Origin: Knufia peltigerae
Taxonomy: Eukaryota; Ascomycota; Eurotiomycetes; Chaetothyriales; Trichomeriaceae
DNA length: 64,000 nucleotides
Assembly: GCA_030247855.1 (NCBI GenBank)
Contig: JAPDRN010000043.1
Coordinates: 180,625 to 244,624, forward strand
Reading direction: 5' to 3'
Position 1 is the first letter of the stretch, and each line of letters starts with the position of its first letter. The notes below the pieces were generated by a model that saw only the letters and a list, made by a program, of their open reading frames with translations, was not told the DNA's origin and made no database searches. The position numbers were made by a program, and so were the translations under genes. This document shows positions 43,649 through 55,116 of the stretch, piece by piece.

Positions 43649-46057
43649 TCATGCATTCACTTTGTTTTTGGCGTTGGCAACGATTTGTTGCGCCCGCTTC
43701 TGTGCTGCGGCCAGCTTGTGAACAACCGTAGTCCTGCCAAATTGGGGCTTCAACGTATCCGTGTGCAAGCTCTCAAGGAAGCTAGACATTGCTGCTCTTG
43801 TGCTGGACATGCTTTCCGTAAGAAGCTTCACAACTCTCTTGCTCTGCAAACTCCCTCGCTCAGCCATTTCGTTGAACTCTGCCTGCATGGCTCTCAGAGG
43901 GGAGGCGTGCGTTTTCAACAAGTTAAGAAGTGGTCCCTCAGCGGCACCCATTCGCTGACCTATGCTGTCGAATAAAGCTTCAATCTCCTTTTCCAAAGTT
44001 GCATAAGCTTCAAGGAATTGCGACTCGAGCTTCTGGCGCGCTTTCCTCAGGGACAGTAGGCTCAAAGCTGAGCGGTCTCCGAATGATATAGTCAAAGTCT
44101 CGCTCAGTTCAGGCTTGCTCATGGCCAGATGTACCTTGACGTCTCCATGTGCATCGCGAGGTTGAAGTTGAACGCTGTATACTCCATCAAAGATCTCATG
44201 CACAACAGCGCGAATTGATTCGTTGTCTCTTTCCAGCACGACGCCTAATGGGGACCGCTTCTTTCGGTTCGTGGCGACTTTCGGCAGTCTAACAACCAAT
44301 TGATTGTCACCCGCGATCCCGACTTGAAAGTGTACAGCATCTTTGGTCATAGAGTGGCCAAGACTGTTCGAGATAGCAGCAAGATTCATATCGCTGACTG
44401 CTACAATGCTTGCGGAACCCTGTAGTGCTGTCTCAGATGTTGCAGCAGCAGCTTCCGGCGTACAGGTAGGTATCGTGTTGGTTGGCCCTGATATATCTTT
44501 GACGGTGTGGCTAAAGTTGCTGAAAAGCGTATTGTAGACCGTCGGCAGCAGCTGTGTACCAAGAAAAAAGATCGAGATCACCCAGAGCACCATCAAGATG
44601 GACTTTATTGTAGGAGCATTGCGTACCAAGAATGACCTTGGACTATCCGAATTGTTTTTGAACATTTCTTCTCGGATCTCACTCCCAGAGTGTGGTTCGC
44701 TCGGGATGACTTCTGCGGATCTCGATGTGATGAAGGCGATATGCTTGTTCAACGCAGACGAGTCAAGATTCAGGAAGGATGCAACGCTCACAGGTTGTTT
44801 CGGAAACTCTTTATCCTTCGTTTGCGTGTTTGGGGATGCAGGTCCGATGGCCTCGGAAAGCCAATCCGGTTTCCAGATACTATCAGAGTACTGGCCAAAC
44901 CAACCACGATCCATTCTGATAACAATGCTTGCGATATTATGGCGAGCCACGAATTTTAGGAAAGCGTGGCTATTGCCGTCCATACGTCCTCTCTCATCGA
45001 GTTCGACACAAATGACAGCGAGATCGGGAGGTACCCAACGAGGTGTGACCACCATATGCGTGTGGCCAATCCATTTTGATACCAATTCGGAGACTGTTTG
45101 ACTATTTCTTAACATCAAACGGGAATCGGGACCCAGACTACCATCTTCTTCAATCATATTGTAACAGTCAAAGTCGATTTGCTTGTCAATCGCAACCAGG
45201 TCGGCGAAGTCTGGTTCTGCACCGGGTCCAAAAGAGTTTGGCACCAGGTGGTACCTCGAGATGGATGTTCGTTTGGCTCTCCCTGTAGGTGTCTGTGAGA
45301 CCAATACATCTCCAAGCTTTCTTTGAATTTCCGGTTGAAACTGTTCAACATGGCTGCCAAGAAGAACGACTTTGAAATAGTCGAGAGCATTTAGATCTGA
45401 GTTGTCATTCAGGATAGTCATGTTGGTCACGATATTGTACCTTGTGGCTTCATTCTCGTTTTCTAATTGCTGATTGACCTTGCGAGCATCATCCTGCATA
45501 ATTGGTCTTGTGGTGGTATGAGTCCAGCTAGGGGGATAGCGAACAGACGCAGTCTCGGCTTGGTCTTGCACATGGCCGTGAGTATGGACAAGCGACGAGT
45601 CGAGTGTCAGCTCGCGCTCAACAGACAATTTTATTGTTGACGTTTGGAGAACCCTTGTGCAGCCCAGATCTTCTGTAGAAGTGTCTCCGATATCACCCTC
45701 ATCAGTAGACTCTCCGTCACTCATATCAAGCCCTTCCACAACGCTGTGGACATCGTCTGAGCTGTGTACATCGAGCAGGGAGCCTACATCTGTATGTTCA
45801 GACCTGATATCATCCTCATTTGAAGATTCGATATCCGTAAGGGATGCCCAACTGTCGTCGAGGGACGACGAACGTGTGTCAGAGGCAGGCATGGCTTGGG
45901 ACGTCGAAGAGGTGAGATGCGAGTGAGCGAGCAAGGACTCGAGGGAAAGCTGTAGATAAATTTCGGGATAAGCGAGGTCAAAGTGGTCGGGTCGTGGAGG
46001 GGTTATCGTGCCTTCCTCACCCGGAAGAGTGATGCCTTGATCTTGCATGTCAGCCAT
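43649..46057 (-). CDS. Unrecognised 802-aa fungal protein with one membrane segment
   Basis: No function can be named. The start at 46057 (MADMQDQGITLPGEEG) is the first ATG in frame and has a good context (GAAAATGGCTGA). Residues 50-200 are acidic and Ser/Asp-rich with DDSWASLTDIESS. Residues 225-400 look like a folded alpha/beta domain: DYFKVVLLGSHVEQFQ, RYHLVPNSFGPGAEPDFADL, LAVICVELDERG, and IASIVIRMDRGWFGQYSDS. A single hydrophobic segment (SILMVLWVISIFFLGTQLL) lies near 486-508, and the remaining C-terminal 290 residues include beta-rich and coiled-coil-like stretches (SLRKARQKLESQFLEAYATLEKEIEALF). The layout is that of a type II or tail-spanning membrane protein. The VVLLGSH start resembles nucleotide-binding folds, but no GxxxxGK is present. 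Confidence 0.75.
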   Translation of the reverse strand: MADMQDQGITLPGEEGTITPPRPDHFDLAYPEIYLQLSLESLLAHSHLTSSTSQAMPASDTRSSSLDDSWASLTDIESSNEDDIRSEHTDVGSLLDVHSSDDVHSVVEGLDMSDGESTDEGDIGDTSTEDLGCTRVLQTSTIKLSVERELTLDSSLVHTHGHVQDQAETASVRYPPSWTHTTTRPIMQDDARKVNQQLENENEATRYNIVTNMTILNDNSDLNALDYFKVVLLGSHVEQFQPEIQRKLGDVLVSQTPTGRAKRTSISRYHLVPNSFGPGAEPDFADLVAIDKQIDFDCYNMIEEDGSLGPDSRLMLRNSQTVSELVSKWIGHTHMVVTPRWVPPDLAVICVELDERGRMDGNSHAFLKFVARHNIASIVIRMDRGWFGQYSDSIWKPDWLSEAIGPASPNTQTKDKEFPKQPVSVASFLNLDSSALNKHIAFITSRSAEVIPSEPHSGSEIREEMFKNNSDSPRSFLVRNAPTIKSILMVLWVISIFFLGTQLLPTVYNTLFSNFSHTVKDISGPTNTIPTCTPEAAAATSETALQGSASIVAVSDMNLAAISNSLGHSMTKDAVHFQVGIAGDNQLVVRLPKVATNRKKRSPLGVVLERDNESIRAVVHEIFDGVYSVQLQPRDAHGDVKVHLAMSKPELSETLTISFGDRSALSLLSLRKARQKLESQFLEAYATLEKEIEALFDSIGQRMGAAEGPLLNLLKTHASPLRAMQAEFNEMAERGSLQSKRVVKLLTESMSSTRAAMSSFLESLHTDTLKPQFGRTTVVHKLAAAQKRAQQIVANAKNKVNA

Positions 46058-47288
46058 TTTCAGGTGAAGGGGAATACAGCAAGTATGAGTGACAATGTGT
46101 GATGACACCACAGCCCTCTTTACTCAACGGCTTTAGGGTATTTTGAGCCCATCTGGAAATCTACCTCTTCACCTAAGCAGGAACCATGCTCATTGAGAGG
46201 AGAGAGGATGTTATCAAGCGTTGAGGGAGGGGAGGGCGTTGCGTTGCATGGTACGTGATCTAACGGTCAAATGCTGGAATCACCTACAGGTTGAGTTGAT
46301 ACAAAGATGGTTCGCTTCGCATTTCACATTAACAGCGCAAAGACAATGTTGCAGTCAGGCCAATTGACGGTCCGCGGCTTGAGTTGGAACCATTCCTCGC
46401 GGAGCCAGCAAGTAGATAGTGAAGGCAGCGTCAAAAGCCCGCAAGCGGCCCACTCAGGAAAATTGAAAGCTGGGAGGGTGAGAAGGACTGAGCGAGAAGA
46501 TGAAGTAGGATACAAGGACGGAGGAGAAACAGGTGGACAGATGTCAGTGCAATGATAATATGTTCACAGAGGTCGAAGGCAACCAAGGGATTTACATTTC
46601 AACACAAGTCATGACACAAGGCAGACAAGACAACATGCATCGGACCCCGCACAAAGAGCCCCTCCGTGTCGCAGCCTGATTGCTTATCGTCCCGCAATGC
46701 CCAAGGCTGAGAGCTAGCCTAATCTACACCGTAGATAGGGATCAGTAGGTGCCGAACACCAAGAATCCGAATCTCACCAGGTCAAAAATTCATCAGAGCA
46801 GTAAGAAACCATTGTATTCACACAATTCGAATGTACAGTTGATAGTACGGTCTGTATAGATGGGTCCTCATCATCAAACCTATTATAGGGGGTCGTCGAC
46901 TCGACGCTGGGTTTCCCATTTCAAATCGTCACACGCACACGGCCGAGAGCCCTCAATTTCCCGCTTCGTCCACCGTTCCTTCGGCGGCTCAGGGCACCTC
47001 CTCATTGTGGTTCATGAAGAACCGAAGCGACGCAAATCGCGCCATAAATTTCTGTATTGCCGAGTTTGGACGGACCGCGACTTTTAGAACCAACCAAAGT
47101 TATCATCCTGAATCCAAAGACTGGGTCCAACACCATCACACAATTATCCGACCATGTTCAATGCCTTCGGTTCGCCTGATGAGGCTCTAACCCGAAACGG
47201 AGACGCCAAACGCCGACCTGTAATGCTCGATCGAGTCAAGGAAGTTCCTTTGCATTGAGACAATATCCTCTCAGCTTCTGATATGCTT
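46058..47288. other. Intergenic region, no gene recognised
   Basis: 1231 bp upstream of the 802-aa gene and downstream of the mannosyltransferase gene. Short frames only. Presumed promoter of the former. Confidence 0.5.
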
Positions 47289-48898
47289 CTAAGGAGAAGC
47301 CCATCCTCCGGCAACTTCGACCCATTCGGCAAGGCAGCTGCCTTCTTTGCCTTCGACATCTCGGATATCAGTGTCACATCTGCAACGACAGCCTACGCCA
47401 TTCTCCTTAGGAGGGTCTGGCATCGCCCAGTAGTCGTCTTCCTCCTTACGCTCCTTCTCATCTTCGGTTGTCTTTTCGTACCACGGAATGTGTGGCAGTT
47501 GTCTAGCTGGAGCATTAGCCGGGCAGTGCTGGATGGTTGTATGTCTATAACCAAAATCGCGGAAGTAGTGGATGTCGCGAGGTGCGAGAAGTGCGCCTGC
47601 TGCAAGGGAATGGATGGGTGCATCACCCCACTACATACTGTTAGTTACCTCGGGGATGAAGGATGCATTATGACAACTTACTCTTTCCATCCAGAACCCT
47701 CCACTCTTGTCCATCATATCAAAAAATTCCTCGTACTCTCTACTGCGGAACCAATCGAGTCTGGCGATCTCGAAATTACTCCAGAAATGACACATGTTGT
47801 ACTTTTCGCCCTCCATGTTTTCGGGGTCGATATCCTCAATGTTTTGATGGCCGGGTTCAGTCTGAAGAATTTCATTAGGCAGCGTCTTTGCTCTTTTGTC
47901 GTCCCCACTGTCTTGCTTCTCAGGCTGTGGCTCCACAAACATCTCCCACAGACCCTTTGACTTGATATTGTGCTTCCGTTTGTAGGCCGAGGCGTATCGA
48001 AAGATGTTGGGTACCGTTTCCTTGAGTTCCTTGACGGCAATTGTGAAGCCGTAAGTCTTGTTGGCTCGTGCCATCTCAATGAATGGATCGTACGTGATAT
48101 CGCAGAAGTATTTGATCTCTGGCTCCAAGCGCCAATACCACTCATACTTTTGGAGCAGTTCATGCTTGTAGAAGAAACCGGAGTAGAAGCGACACATATG
48201 ATGATAGCTTTCCATGCCACCGTACATGATGGCCGCATCTCCCTGCTTCCGAATACCTTCCCTTGCAACCTCATGGTCAACCCAGTCTGGGTAACCCCAC
48301 ATTGTGTTGTCAATCTTGCCAAATTCGACGGGAGCGGAGGTGTAATTAGTTATGGTGTCCTTGAAGTCCTGTTCGAATTCACCGTCATTGAGGAATACGT
48401 AGGGATAATGGAACCAGCGGTTGAAGTGTCGTTCAATGCTTTTAATCGACTGTATCACTCCTTCCAACTCTTTATTTCGCGCCAATACAACAAAGGCGGC
48501 ATTGGCTCGTGGTTGTTTCGCAGCCTCTTCAGGGTTCATACATCCAGTAGCGAATACTTTGTCGTGTCTCTCGCTAATCTTTCTGCACCAGGGTCAGCAT
48601 GCTTGTATCTATCATAACGGGGAATGGTATACCTTATTGAAGGCGGTGTCCCAGCGGGAACTAATATTCGTCCGGGGGAGTTGGGATGTTTTATCACGAG
48701 GATAAGAATTAAAATGACGACCAGACTGGGAAATAGTAAAAGGAATCCCAGCGGTATTGATATCGAAGAGTTTCCTTTCAGCTTGATGCGCCTGCGAAAG
48801 AAGGATAATCGTGATACCGACTTCGGCTTCTCATTCTTCCACTCTTCGACTGCCGGCGTTGAAGGCAGGCGCTTGTACAGCCGTTGCAATAGCCCCAT
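47289..48898 (-). CDS. GT15 alpha-1,2-mannosyltransferase (Ktr/Mnt1 family)
   Basis: Three exons, 48898-48633, 48582-47682 and 47630-47289, give 502 aa. Type II Golgi topology: a basic cytoplasmic start, one membrane helix at 48-69 (SIPLGFLLLFPSLVVILILILV), then a luminal catalytic domain. Family signatures are [123 protein letters not shown] and RHTTIQHCPANA. The [13 protein letters not shown] block includes the conserved Glu of GT15. Members add alpha-1,2-mannose to O- and N-glycans from GDP-mannose. An inserted polar region of about 50 residues (KQDSGDDKRAKT) precedes the CHFW block. Introns fall in conserved sequence, phases agree. Identity is secure. Confidence 0.94.
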
Positions 48899-50650
48899 GG
48901 TTATGAACGTGTCTCCGGAGTCCGTCCAACAAAAGAGGAGGTTTGGCAGTTCTCCTGAGATGCTATCTTGACACCATGCAATCTATGCCGCGCATCGAAA
49001 GAGACGACGACGGTGGTCGGGATGGCTGTGGTCGGAAGCAGAGGCGTTGGGAATCGTGGTTTGATTGAAGACGGGGACACCTTCTGACAAGCACGGCGAA
49101 GGGAGGAGATTAGGGATGAGGCGGGCGAAAGTGTACAGGGATGTGAAAACAGCTTCGAGGGTTGTTCGACTGGCGCAGAACAATTATCGTGACGAATATT
49201 GAAGCAACATTATGAGCTTGCGGTTGTCGATGAAGAAAGTACAGGGGACAGAAGACAGATACAGATTCTTTTTTGTCGTGATGGCTGTGAGGAACGTGTA
49301 CTCCGTAGGACTTTTGGGAATCTTGAAGAAACGGCGGATTGGAACGCAGCCAGTGAGATCCACCGTTGGGATCCCTGAGTCGGCTGGTGCTGAATTGCGA
49401 TTGCGTTGCTGCCAAGAATCAATCACCCTACAATCCGTACATATGTACATACATCTACAGTATGCAGTTCTCCCGCGGATATTATTTCATGATCGAAGAG
49501 GCTTCGTCTTTCCTGCTGTAGAGACATTTGCAGAAACAGATTCGAAAGCATACCAGGTATCTAGGCGGATATGTAAATCAACTATCTCGGCGACCAACTG
49601 CTCATTCGCAAGCTGCTACAAGAAATCAAGCCACCTGCTACCGAGTATCTGCCTGGGTGCCTCACAAAAAGGGGCATCAAGTGTCCAGTGGGTGGCCAAA
49701 ACACCAAATTTACTCGCCAATAACAACCTCTGCACGGGGTAAGAGTACACAGTATCCGTATCAGGTACGCAGATGAATTTATAGTAGGTACTCCGTACAA
49801 CTACGGAGTATCCTTACTCCATACCTGGTAAGTGTAGGCAAAGAGCCTCAGTGGTTGACGAAACCGAACAGTTGTGCCTGGCAAGAGGAAAAGCAGGGGG
49901 ATCCCGCCGGCTGTTTCCTATTAAGCAGGGCACCCAGAGCCACGCCCCCAGTGAGTCTAAGTTAGCCCCTAGAAGAACCTAGAGAAACCTAAAGGTGCTA
50001 GGTGGGTTATTTGTCTTAGGCTGATGGACTGCACTGGGCTTTGCCTTATTCCCTCCAGTACTCCGTATGGAGTATTGGTCTGAGGGACCGTTACAGTACA
50101 AAAAATGACCCCTGGCGGCTCTTACACTCGTACCTCGTACCAGCCGAACACAAAGATCTCCCATCGCTGATCGCTCGCATGTGGTAGTGGTCTTGGTGCG
50201 TGCGGCGAGTGGCTTGCATACCAGTTACTCGACAACTACCAACCACCACAGCGAATCGTCGCTTTTCCGCCACATCAATGACACCCCACCCAGAAACAGG
50301 CCTCGCAACTGCGCCTGCTCCTCCCTCCTGCACAGACGATCAATGTTGACATCCAACCACTTCGGCTCTTCACACCCCCTCCCCCGACATACGACTGCTA
50401 CAGTATATTTCATCGCCCTGGCCTGCTTCATCGCCTGCGCCCGCCGCTACCGCACCTTGCACCACTCGATGCGAAATCATCTGGGTGCTTCTGAAACGCT
50501 CGTTTGATCGCCCTATCGTCCCATCGGTCTCGAATCTGCCTGGCGCATCGTATCTAAATACCACAACTCCTTCCAAAATGCAATAACTGCATTCTTCTGG
50601 TGGCCATTGCTCCAAACCCTCAAGAAAACACCACCTCCCTCTTACTCGTC
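48899..50650. other. Divergent promoter region with TACTCCGTA inverted repeat
   Basis: 1752 bp between the mannosyltransferase and the PH-domain gene starts. It holds three TACTCCGTA motifs (49299-49307, 49789-49797, 50059-50067) and one TACGGAGTA (49802-49810). No coding region recognised. The last 350 bp before the PH gene are C-rich, a normal leader. Confidence 0.5.
49789..49810. repeat. Inverted repeat TACTCCGTA-CAAC-TACGGAGTA
   Basis: Two nine-base arms in inverted orientation separated by CAAC. The arms match the recurrent intergenic TACTCCGTA motif found elsewhere in the window. As RNA or single-stranded DNA it could fold into a nine-bp hairpin. Function unknown. Confidence 0.8.
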
Positions 50651-51940
50651 ATGGCGGCGACCTCCCCTCTCCGCCCGTCTACGCCGGCCAAACCAATATT
50701 CAATCCACCGCAACTTTCCCCAAGTAGAATGCCTCCAGCCTTTGTCCCACCGTCCTCCTTCCAGCCTGGACACAGAAACCTAGACGTCTTCTCCCCGGTT
50801 GATCAGAACGGCAGTTTCTGCTTCGACCGTGTGATCAAAAGTGGAAAAGTCCTTCGGCGAGTCAAGAACAAAGGAGCCTGGAAACCCTCATGGAAGCCCG
50901 CATACCTCGTGCTGAGGCCGAATCTGCTCTCTGTTTACCAGAACGCTGACGAGACTGACCTGAAGGCTTCCATAACCTTGTCCGATGTAAACGCAGTCGC
51001 ACCTGTCCGTAAAGCTCGGACCGAGAATGTTTTTGGTGTCTTCTCGCCTTCGAAGAACTACCACTTCGAAGGCTTGTCAACGAAAGACACTGCTGAATGG
51101 ATCACACAAATTCGTCTAGAGGCTAGGACTGACGAAGACGAAGACCTTGATCTCAGTGCACCCCAGTTCCCACATCGTGATGCAGAACCGTTTAATACAT
51201 ACGAATCAACCGACATGTCTGCCGACGAGGTACTAAGTGGACGCATTTCCAACGACGGTCACTCGGCCGTAACTCAAAATCGTCCCAGGAAAGGCTCGCA
51301 ACTAGCACAGCATCAGAATGCTCCATCCACCCTCAACGAATACTCTGGGAACGAACAGTTCACAACGTCAATGTCAGATTTCTCCGACGCCCTAGGCAGC
51401 TCTTTACCAAAGAACTCTGCGTCTTCGCTTCACAAACACCCAGCTCTGACACCGATAGCGTCATCGCAACAACTGGCATCTTCTTCGAAAACCAAACTGC
51501 CTCCTCAGGCGGGTTTGCTGTCCTCCTCGGCCGATGCCACCACAGACCCTGAACGAGTGATTCGTCATGGATACCTCCAAATCCTCAAGTCTCACAAGAC
51601 GGGCGTCAAAGGATGGAAGTGGCTGTGGGTAGTCCTCCGAGCCAGGAGCCTGGCGTTCTACAAGAACGATCAAGAATATTCAGCAGTCAAAGTCTTTCCT
51701 ATAAGTTCCGTCATCAATGCTGCCGAGATCGACCCTGTCAGCAAGTCCAAGAAGTTCTGTTTCCAAATAATCATGGACGACAAGACCTACAGGTTCTGTG
51801 CTGGCGATGAGGACGACTTGGAAAGGTGGCTCGGAGCATTGAAGAGCGCCCTCAGTAAACGACATGACGCTGAACGAGCCCTCGCCAAAGGGAAAGGCAA
51901 GGTTGCTCCAGAAGCCGCAATCAATATCCCTGTGCGGTAG
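50651..51940 (+). CDS. Protein with two PH domains (Opy1-like)
   Basis: Single exon, 429 aa, starting at the first in-frame ATG (MAATSPLRPSTPAKP). PH domain 1 is at residues 59-157 (FDRVIKSGKVLRRVK ... AYLVLRPNLLSVYQ ... DTAEWITQIRLEA). PH domain 2 is at residues 303-403 (RVIRHGYLQILKSHKTG ... WLWVVLRARSLAFYK ... FCAGDEDDLERWLGALKSAL). Each ends with the expected Trp in the C-terminal helix. A low-complexity acidic and Ser/Gln linker joins them. Yeast Opy1 has the same two-PH layout and acts as a PI(4,5)P2 sensor, so phosphoinositide binding is inferred. Basic residues in the first loop (KSGKVLRRVKNKGAWKPSWK) support it. No catalytic domain. Confidence 0.88.
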   Translation: MAATSPLRPSTPAKPIFNPPQLSPSRMPPAFVPPSSFQPGHRNLDVFSPVDQNGSFCFDRVIKSGKVLRRVKNKGAWKPSWKPAYLVLRPNLLSVYQNADETDLKASITLSDVNAVAPVRKARTENVFGVFSPSKNYHFEGLSTKDTAEWITQIRLEARTDEDEDLDLSAPQFPHRDAEPFNTYESTDMSADEVLSGRISNDGHSAVTQNRPRKGSQLAQHQNAPSTLNEYSGNEQFTTSMSDFSDALGSSLPKNSASSLHKHPALTPIASSQQLASSSKTKLPPQAGLLSSSADATTDPERVIRHGYLQILKSHKTGVKGWKWLWVVLRARSLAFYKNDQEYSAVKVFPISSVINAAEIDPVSKSKKFCFQIIMDDKTYRFCAGDEDDLERWLGALKSALSKRHDAERALAKGKGKVAPEAAINIPVR

Positions 51941-52682
51941 ACCGGGCACCCATGCTGAACTGCTTGGGTCGCGGATGCCGCCGCGAAACGATTTTCACGA
52001 CTATGATGTACAAAACCTACTTTACGACACGCCAATGAGCTCATGAAAAATCAGTTGGAAGTGTTTTGGTTGTTCAGGATCGGGGAAAAAAGCGCTTATT
52101 TTGGTGTCGTCGACGCTTTTTGGCTTACCGCGTCTTCTATTTTTTGGCCCTCGAAGGTTGCGTAACGCGAGCATTTTGCTATTCTGGAAATTCGGGGATA
52201 CGAGCTTGACGGTGCATTCATGACGGAAAGGGGAAAGGGAGCTTCTTTGATTTTTATTAAACCTCTATATGGTCATGACGTGATGAATATACAATAGTAC
52301 AGTAGTAGTGTAGTACAAAATATATACCACAAATCCTCCATCTTTTCTGGAGAAGAGGAAAATATATCAATATATCTCCACCTTGAAAACGGGGATCTTT
52401 CGTCCTTTGTCTGACATGGAGCAGTCTGATCTAGCAAGAAACTTCCTGCTATCCTGTGCGTCTAATTGGACGGGAGGGCTGAAGGATCCCCTGGTTGTTT
52501 CTGACGATACAGGCGATGAGGCTGGACTTCCCGGCCATGGGCAACCGAGACGTGTTGCCACAGCGCTCGATCTGGCACTGATTACCTAGGTAGGCATTCC
52601 ACCATGTTCCTGGGCCCAGGGCACTCTGCACAAAGTTTGGGGTTGCCATCTTCGTCGTCAACGTCATAATGGACGACTGCTT
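51941..52682. other. Convergent spacer PH protein / mL67
   Basis: 742 bp between convergent genes. A TACCTAGGTAGG palindrome-type motif lies near 52583-52594. A frame at 52383-52589 is open but unrecognised. No gene called. Confidence 0.5.
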
Positions 52683-54428
52683 CTACTCGGCGATGCGTTG
52701 CCTTCTTCCCCCGAGCATGCCACGTAGGCGTCCGAAGAAGCCCAACGACTCCTCTTCGACCTCTCTGAAGGCTGAGCCGTGTGTACGGGCACCTGGGACG
52801 TCAGTTTCGTCTCCTTGCAGGTCACTTCCCTCGGCCGATTCTACCAAGCGCTTCGCCGGCGCATATGGTTCACCTAGCTCATTGGGCATCCAGCCATCGT
52901 CGACGTTGCTGCCGATGACGTGCACGCTGCTTGAGAGCACGCTGGGCCGTCCGTGTACGCGACCCTTTGCGACGCCGAACGGTGCCAATCGACCGTGAAC
53001 CACGTTCTCTGGCCACGAACTGGCAAAGAGTCCGTCGTTCAAATCCGCCCAAAACATCTCGACCGTCTTGTTCTCAGCCCATGCGGGCTTCTCTTTGCCC
53101 GCGAGATTGGCCTTCAAACTTGCGCCCTCCTTCTCGTCAAATTCCGCAAGCGCCGAATCTCTCGCAGCTGCCACGTCTTTCCATACAGAGCCACCCTCTG
53201 TCATGGGGCTGTCATTAACCTCGAACCACTCGTTGATGGCTTTCCGCTCGGCCTCGCGGCCGATCAGTTGCCTCTTTGCCCAAAGATCCATGTCGATGTC
53301 TTTGGGGTCGAGCTCACAGTAGGCTTGCCAGTCCTGAATCGCAGAGCGCAGTTCCATGACGTTCTCAACGTCAGTCAATCCATTTCCATCGATTAACCCG
53401 TGATTTTCCATGCTCATCTGCAACAACACCTTCCACGGTATAGGCAAATGGCTCTTGTCTCCCTGGCCACGTTGCTCGAGAGCCAGAGTGATTCTATCTC
53501 GGATCTTCTTCTGCTGTGCTCCTTCATTCTCACGGATTCGATTTATTCTCCTCCTTGCCCGCCTCGTCCGATCATGGTGTCTGGCCAGACGATTGACCGC
53601 CACCTCTGTTAGTCGCTCGAGAGGTCCCGGGCCGGAGCTTATCCAGTCTAGCACGAACGCGGCATCGGCGACACTCGTAGCTTTTTGATCCATCAGGCGC
53701 CGCCCGCGGAGCTTCTTGGGCAGTATCTCGCCGACCTTGGGTATTTGAGCATTGAGTCGATCGTGGGCTTGTAATTCTTGTAACTCTAATGGACTGCCGA
53801 TCTTGGATTTTATGATTTGAATGTCCTCCTCTGTCACGCGAATCAGATCATCTGGTGGCGAGAGTTGTCGTTGTAAGCTAAGTTCCCGGAGCTTCTGGAA
53901 TGCGAAAAGCCCACTGAGTGCGCCGGCGGGAGTGGGTGGGAAATGTATAGAGAAGTACGGCGTCCACGTGTCGATCCGGACGGATGCTGGCACAGTCTTC
54001 TTGCCGTGGAAAACTAATTGTTTAAGGATTTTCCCTTCCTGTAATCATGAATCAGCATCGTGTTCGGAGCATCGAAGTATTGGACGGAGAGAATTGAATA
54101 CCTGTAACGTCCTGGTCAGGCTGTAGACAACCTGGTTTGTCCTGACGTGGCGATATGCGTATATGTCAAGACCATGCGTCTCGTGCCGTAATGCTTTTGC
54201 GATTTGTAGGGCTTGCGTCTGTTCAACATGTTTTCCTGCATTGGATCCCTTATTTCGCCATTTTCCTTGTACCCACCACTTTCCTTTCGGAGCTGCACCG
54301 GGAGGTTGAGGGTCTGTATTGGGGCTCTTCGTTCCTTTGAGCATGCGAGGAGGCCGTATACGTGGCATTGCAGGAAGAGGCATGGGCGGCATCTGATGTG
54401 CCACCGTTGTAGCTACGGTCGAAGCCAT
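52683..54428 (-). CDS. MHR1: Mitochondrial large ribosomal subunit protein mL67 (Mhr1)
   Basis: Two exons, 54428-54102 and 54038-52683, give 560 aa. Exon 1 encodes a Pro-rich head (MASTVATTVAHQMPPMPLPA) and the conserved YAYRHVRTNQVVYSLTRTLQ. The intron (GTATTC..TTACAG) joins it to EGKILKQLVFHGKKTVPASVRIDTWTPYFSIHFPPT, the signature of the transcriptional-regulation-of-mitochondrial-recombination domain. Residues 145-290 carry KLRELSLQRQL and AFVLDWISSGPG, and the remainder is a basic and helical, lineage-specific extension with Arg-rich RHHDRTRRARRRINRIR. In yeast the protein is a ribosomal component and has a role in mtDNA recombination. A mitochondrial presequence is not obvious. Identity is secure, and the long C-terminus is typical of filamentous fungi. 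Confidence 0.9.
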
Positions 54429-55116
54429 CTTGAAAAGATTGCCACCTGCTGGTCAGGTAGTTACGATACAATTGATAGAAAATCGGGGAGTGGTGGGTCA
54501 TCTGACCATCTCGAAAGACCAGGAAATGTTCAACTTGTGTCTGCCGACTAAGTCGGTGGGTGGTAGTTGTAGATGATGCGGCCGGAATAAATTGGTCGAA
54601 ATGTCAGTAACTGCGCTTTCAGCATTGGAGCTCGGAAGGAATTCTCGCTGCACGCCGACATGCAGCCTCGTGCAGGTCGGCCTTGGCGTGGGCGACGGGA
54701 GTCAGCCTCGTCCACTCGCGAACCCTACAGACCCTCCTTATCATCCATGAACAATGGCACCTCGAATAAATCGGCTCCTATGAGAACTCTACCACTTTTT
54801 GAGGCACGGTGTGGTAAAGAATACCGTAATTACAATCAATTGCGTTGCGGAAGCTAAATGTTTACAGATCAATATTTTCGCAGGCTATACGGATACCTCA
54901 ACTCAAAAACGTTCCACCTGTCTCAATGGATTCGATCAGAATCTCTCCGAGATCGAATGTCAATGCCACAATATCTGTAAGAATCTCAAATACCATTCAG
55001 CACCAGTGGGTCCAGATGCATCGCCTGCGCTTCATCACAAAAGCCCGTTAGAGTCGTCAGTCGTTCCTATGTCGTTTGCTGTCGAAGCCTGAAATTACAA
55101 TGTACTATATCATGAG
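54429..55116. other. Spacer mL67 / arrestin
   Basis: 688 bp upstream of mL67 and downstream of the arrestin gene. Short plus-strand frames at 54660-55092 have no recognised domain. No gene called. Confidence 0.5.

Noticed and set aside
47283..47960. 225-codon plus-strand frame
   Set aside because: Antisense to conserved GT15 exons 2 and 3, including the intron; the minus-strand reading is clearly the real gene.
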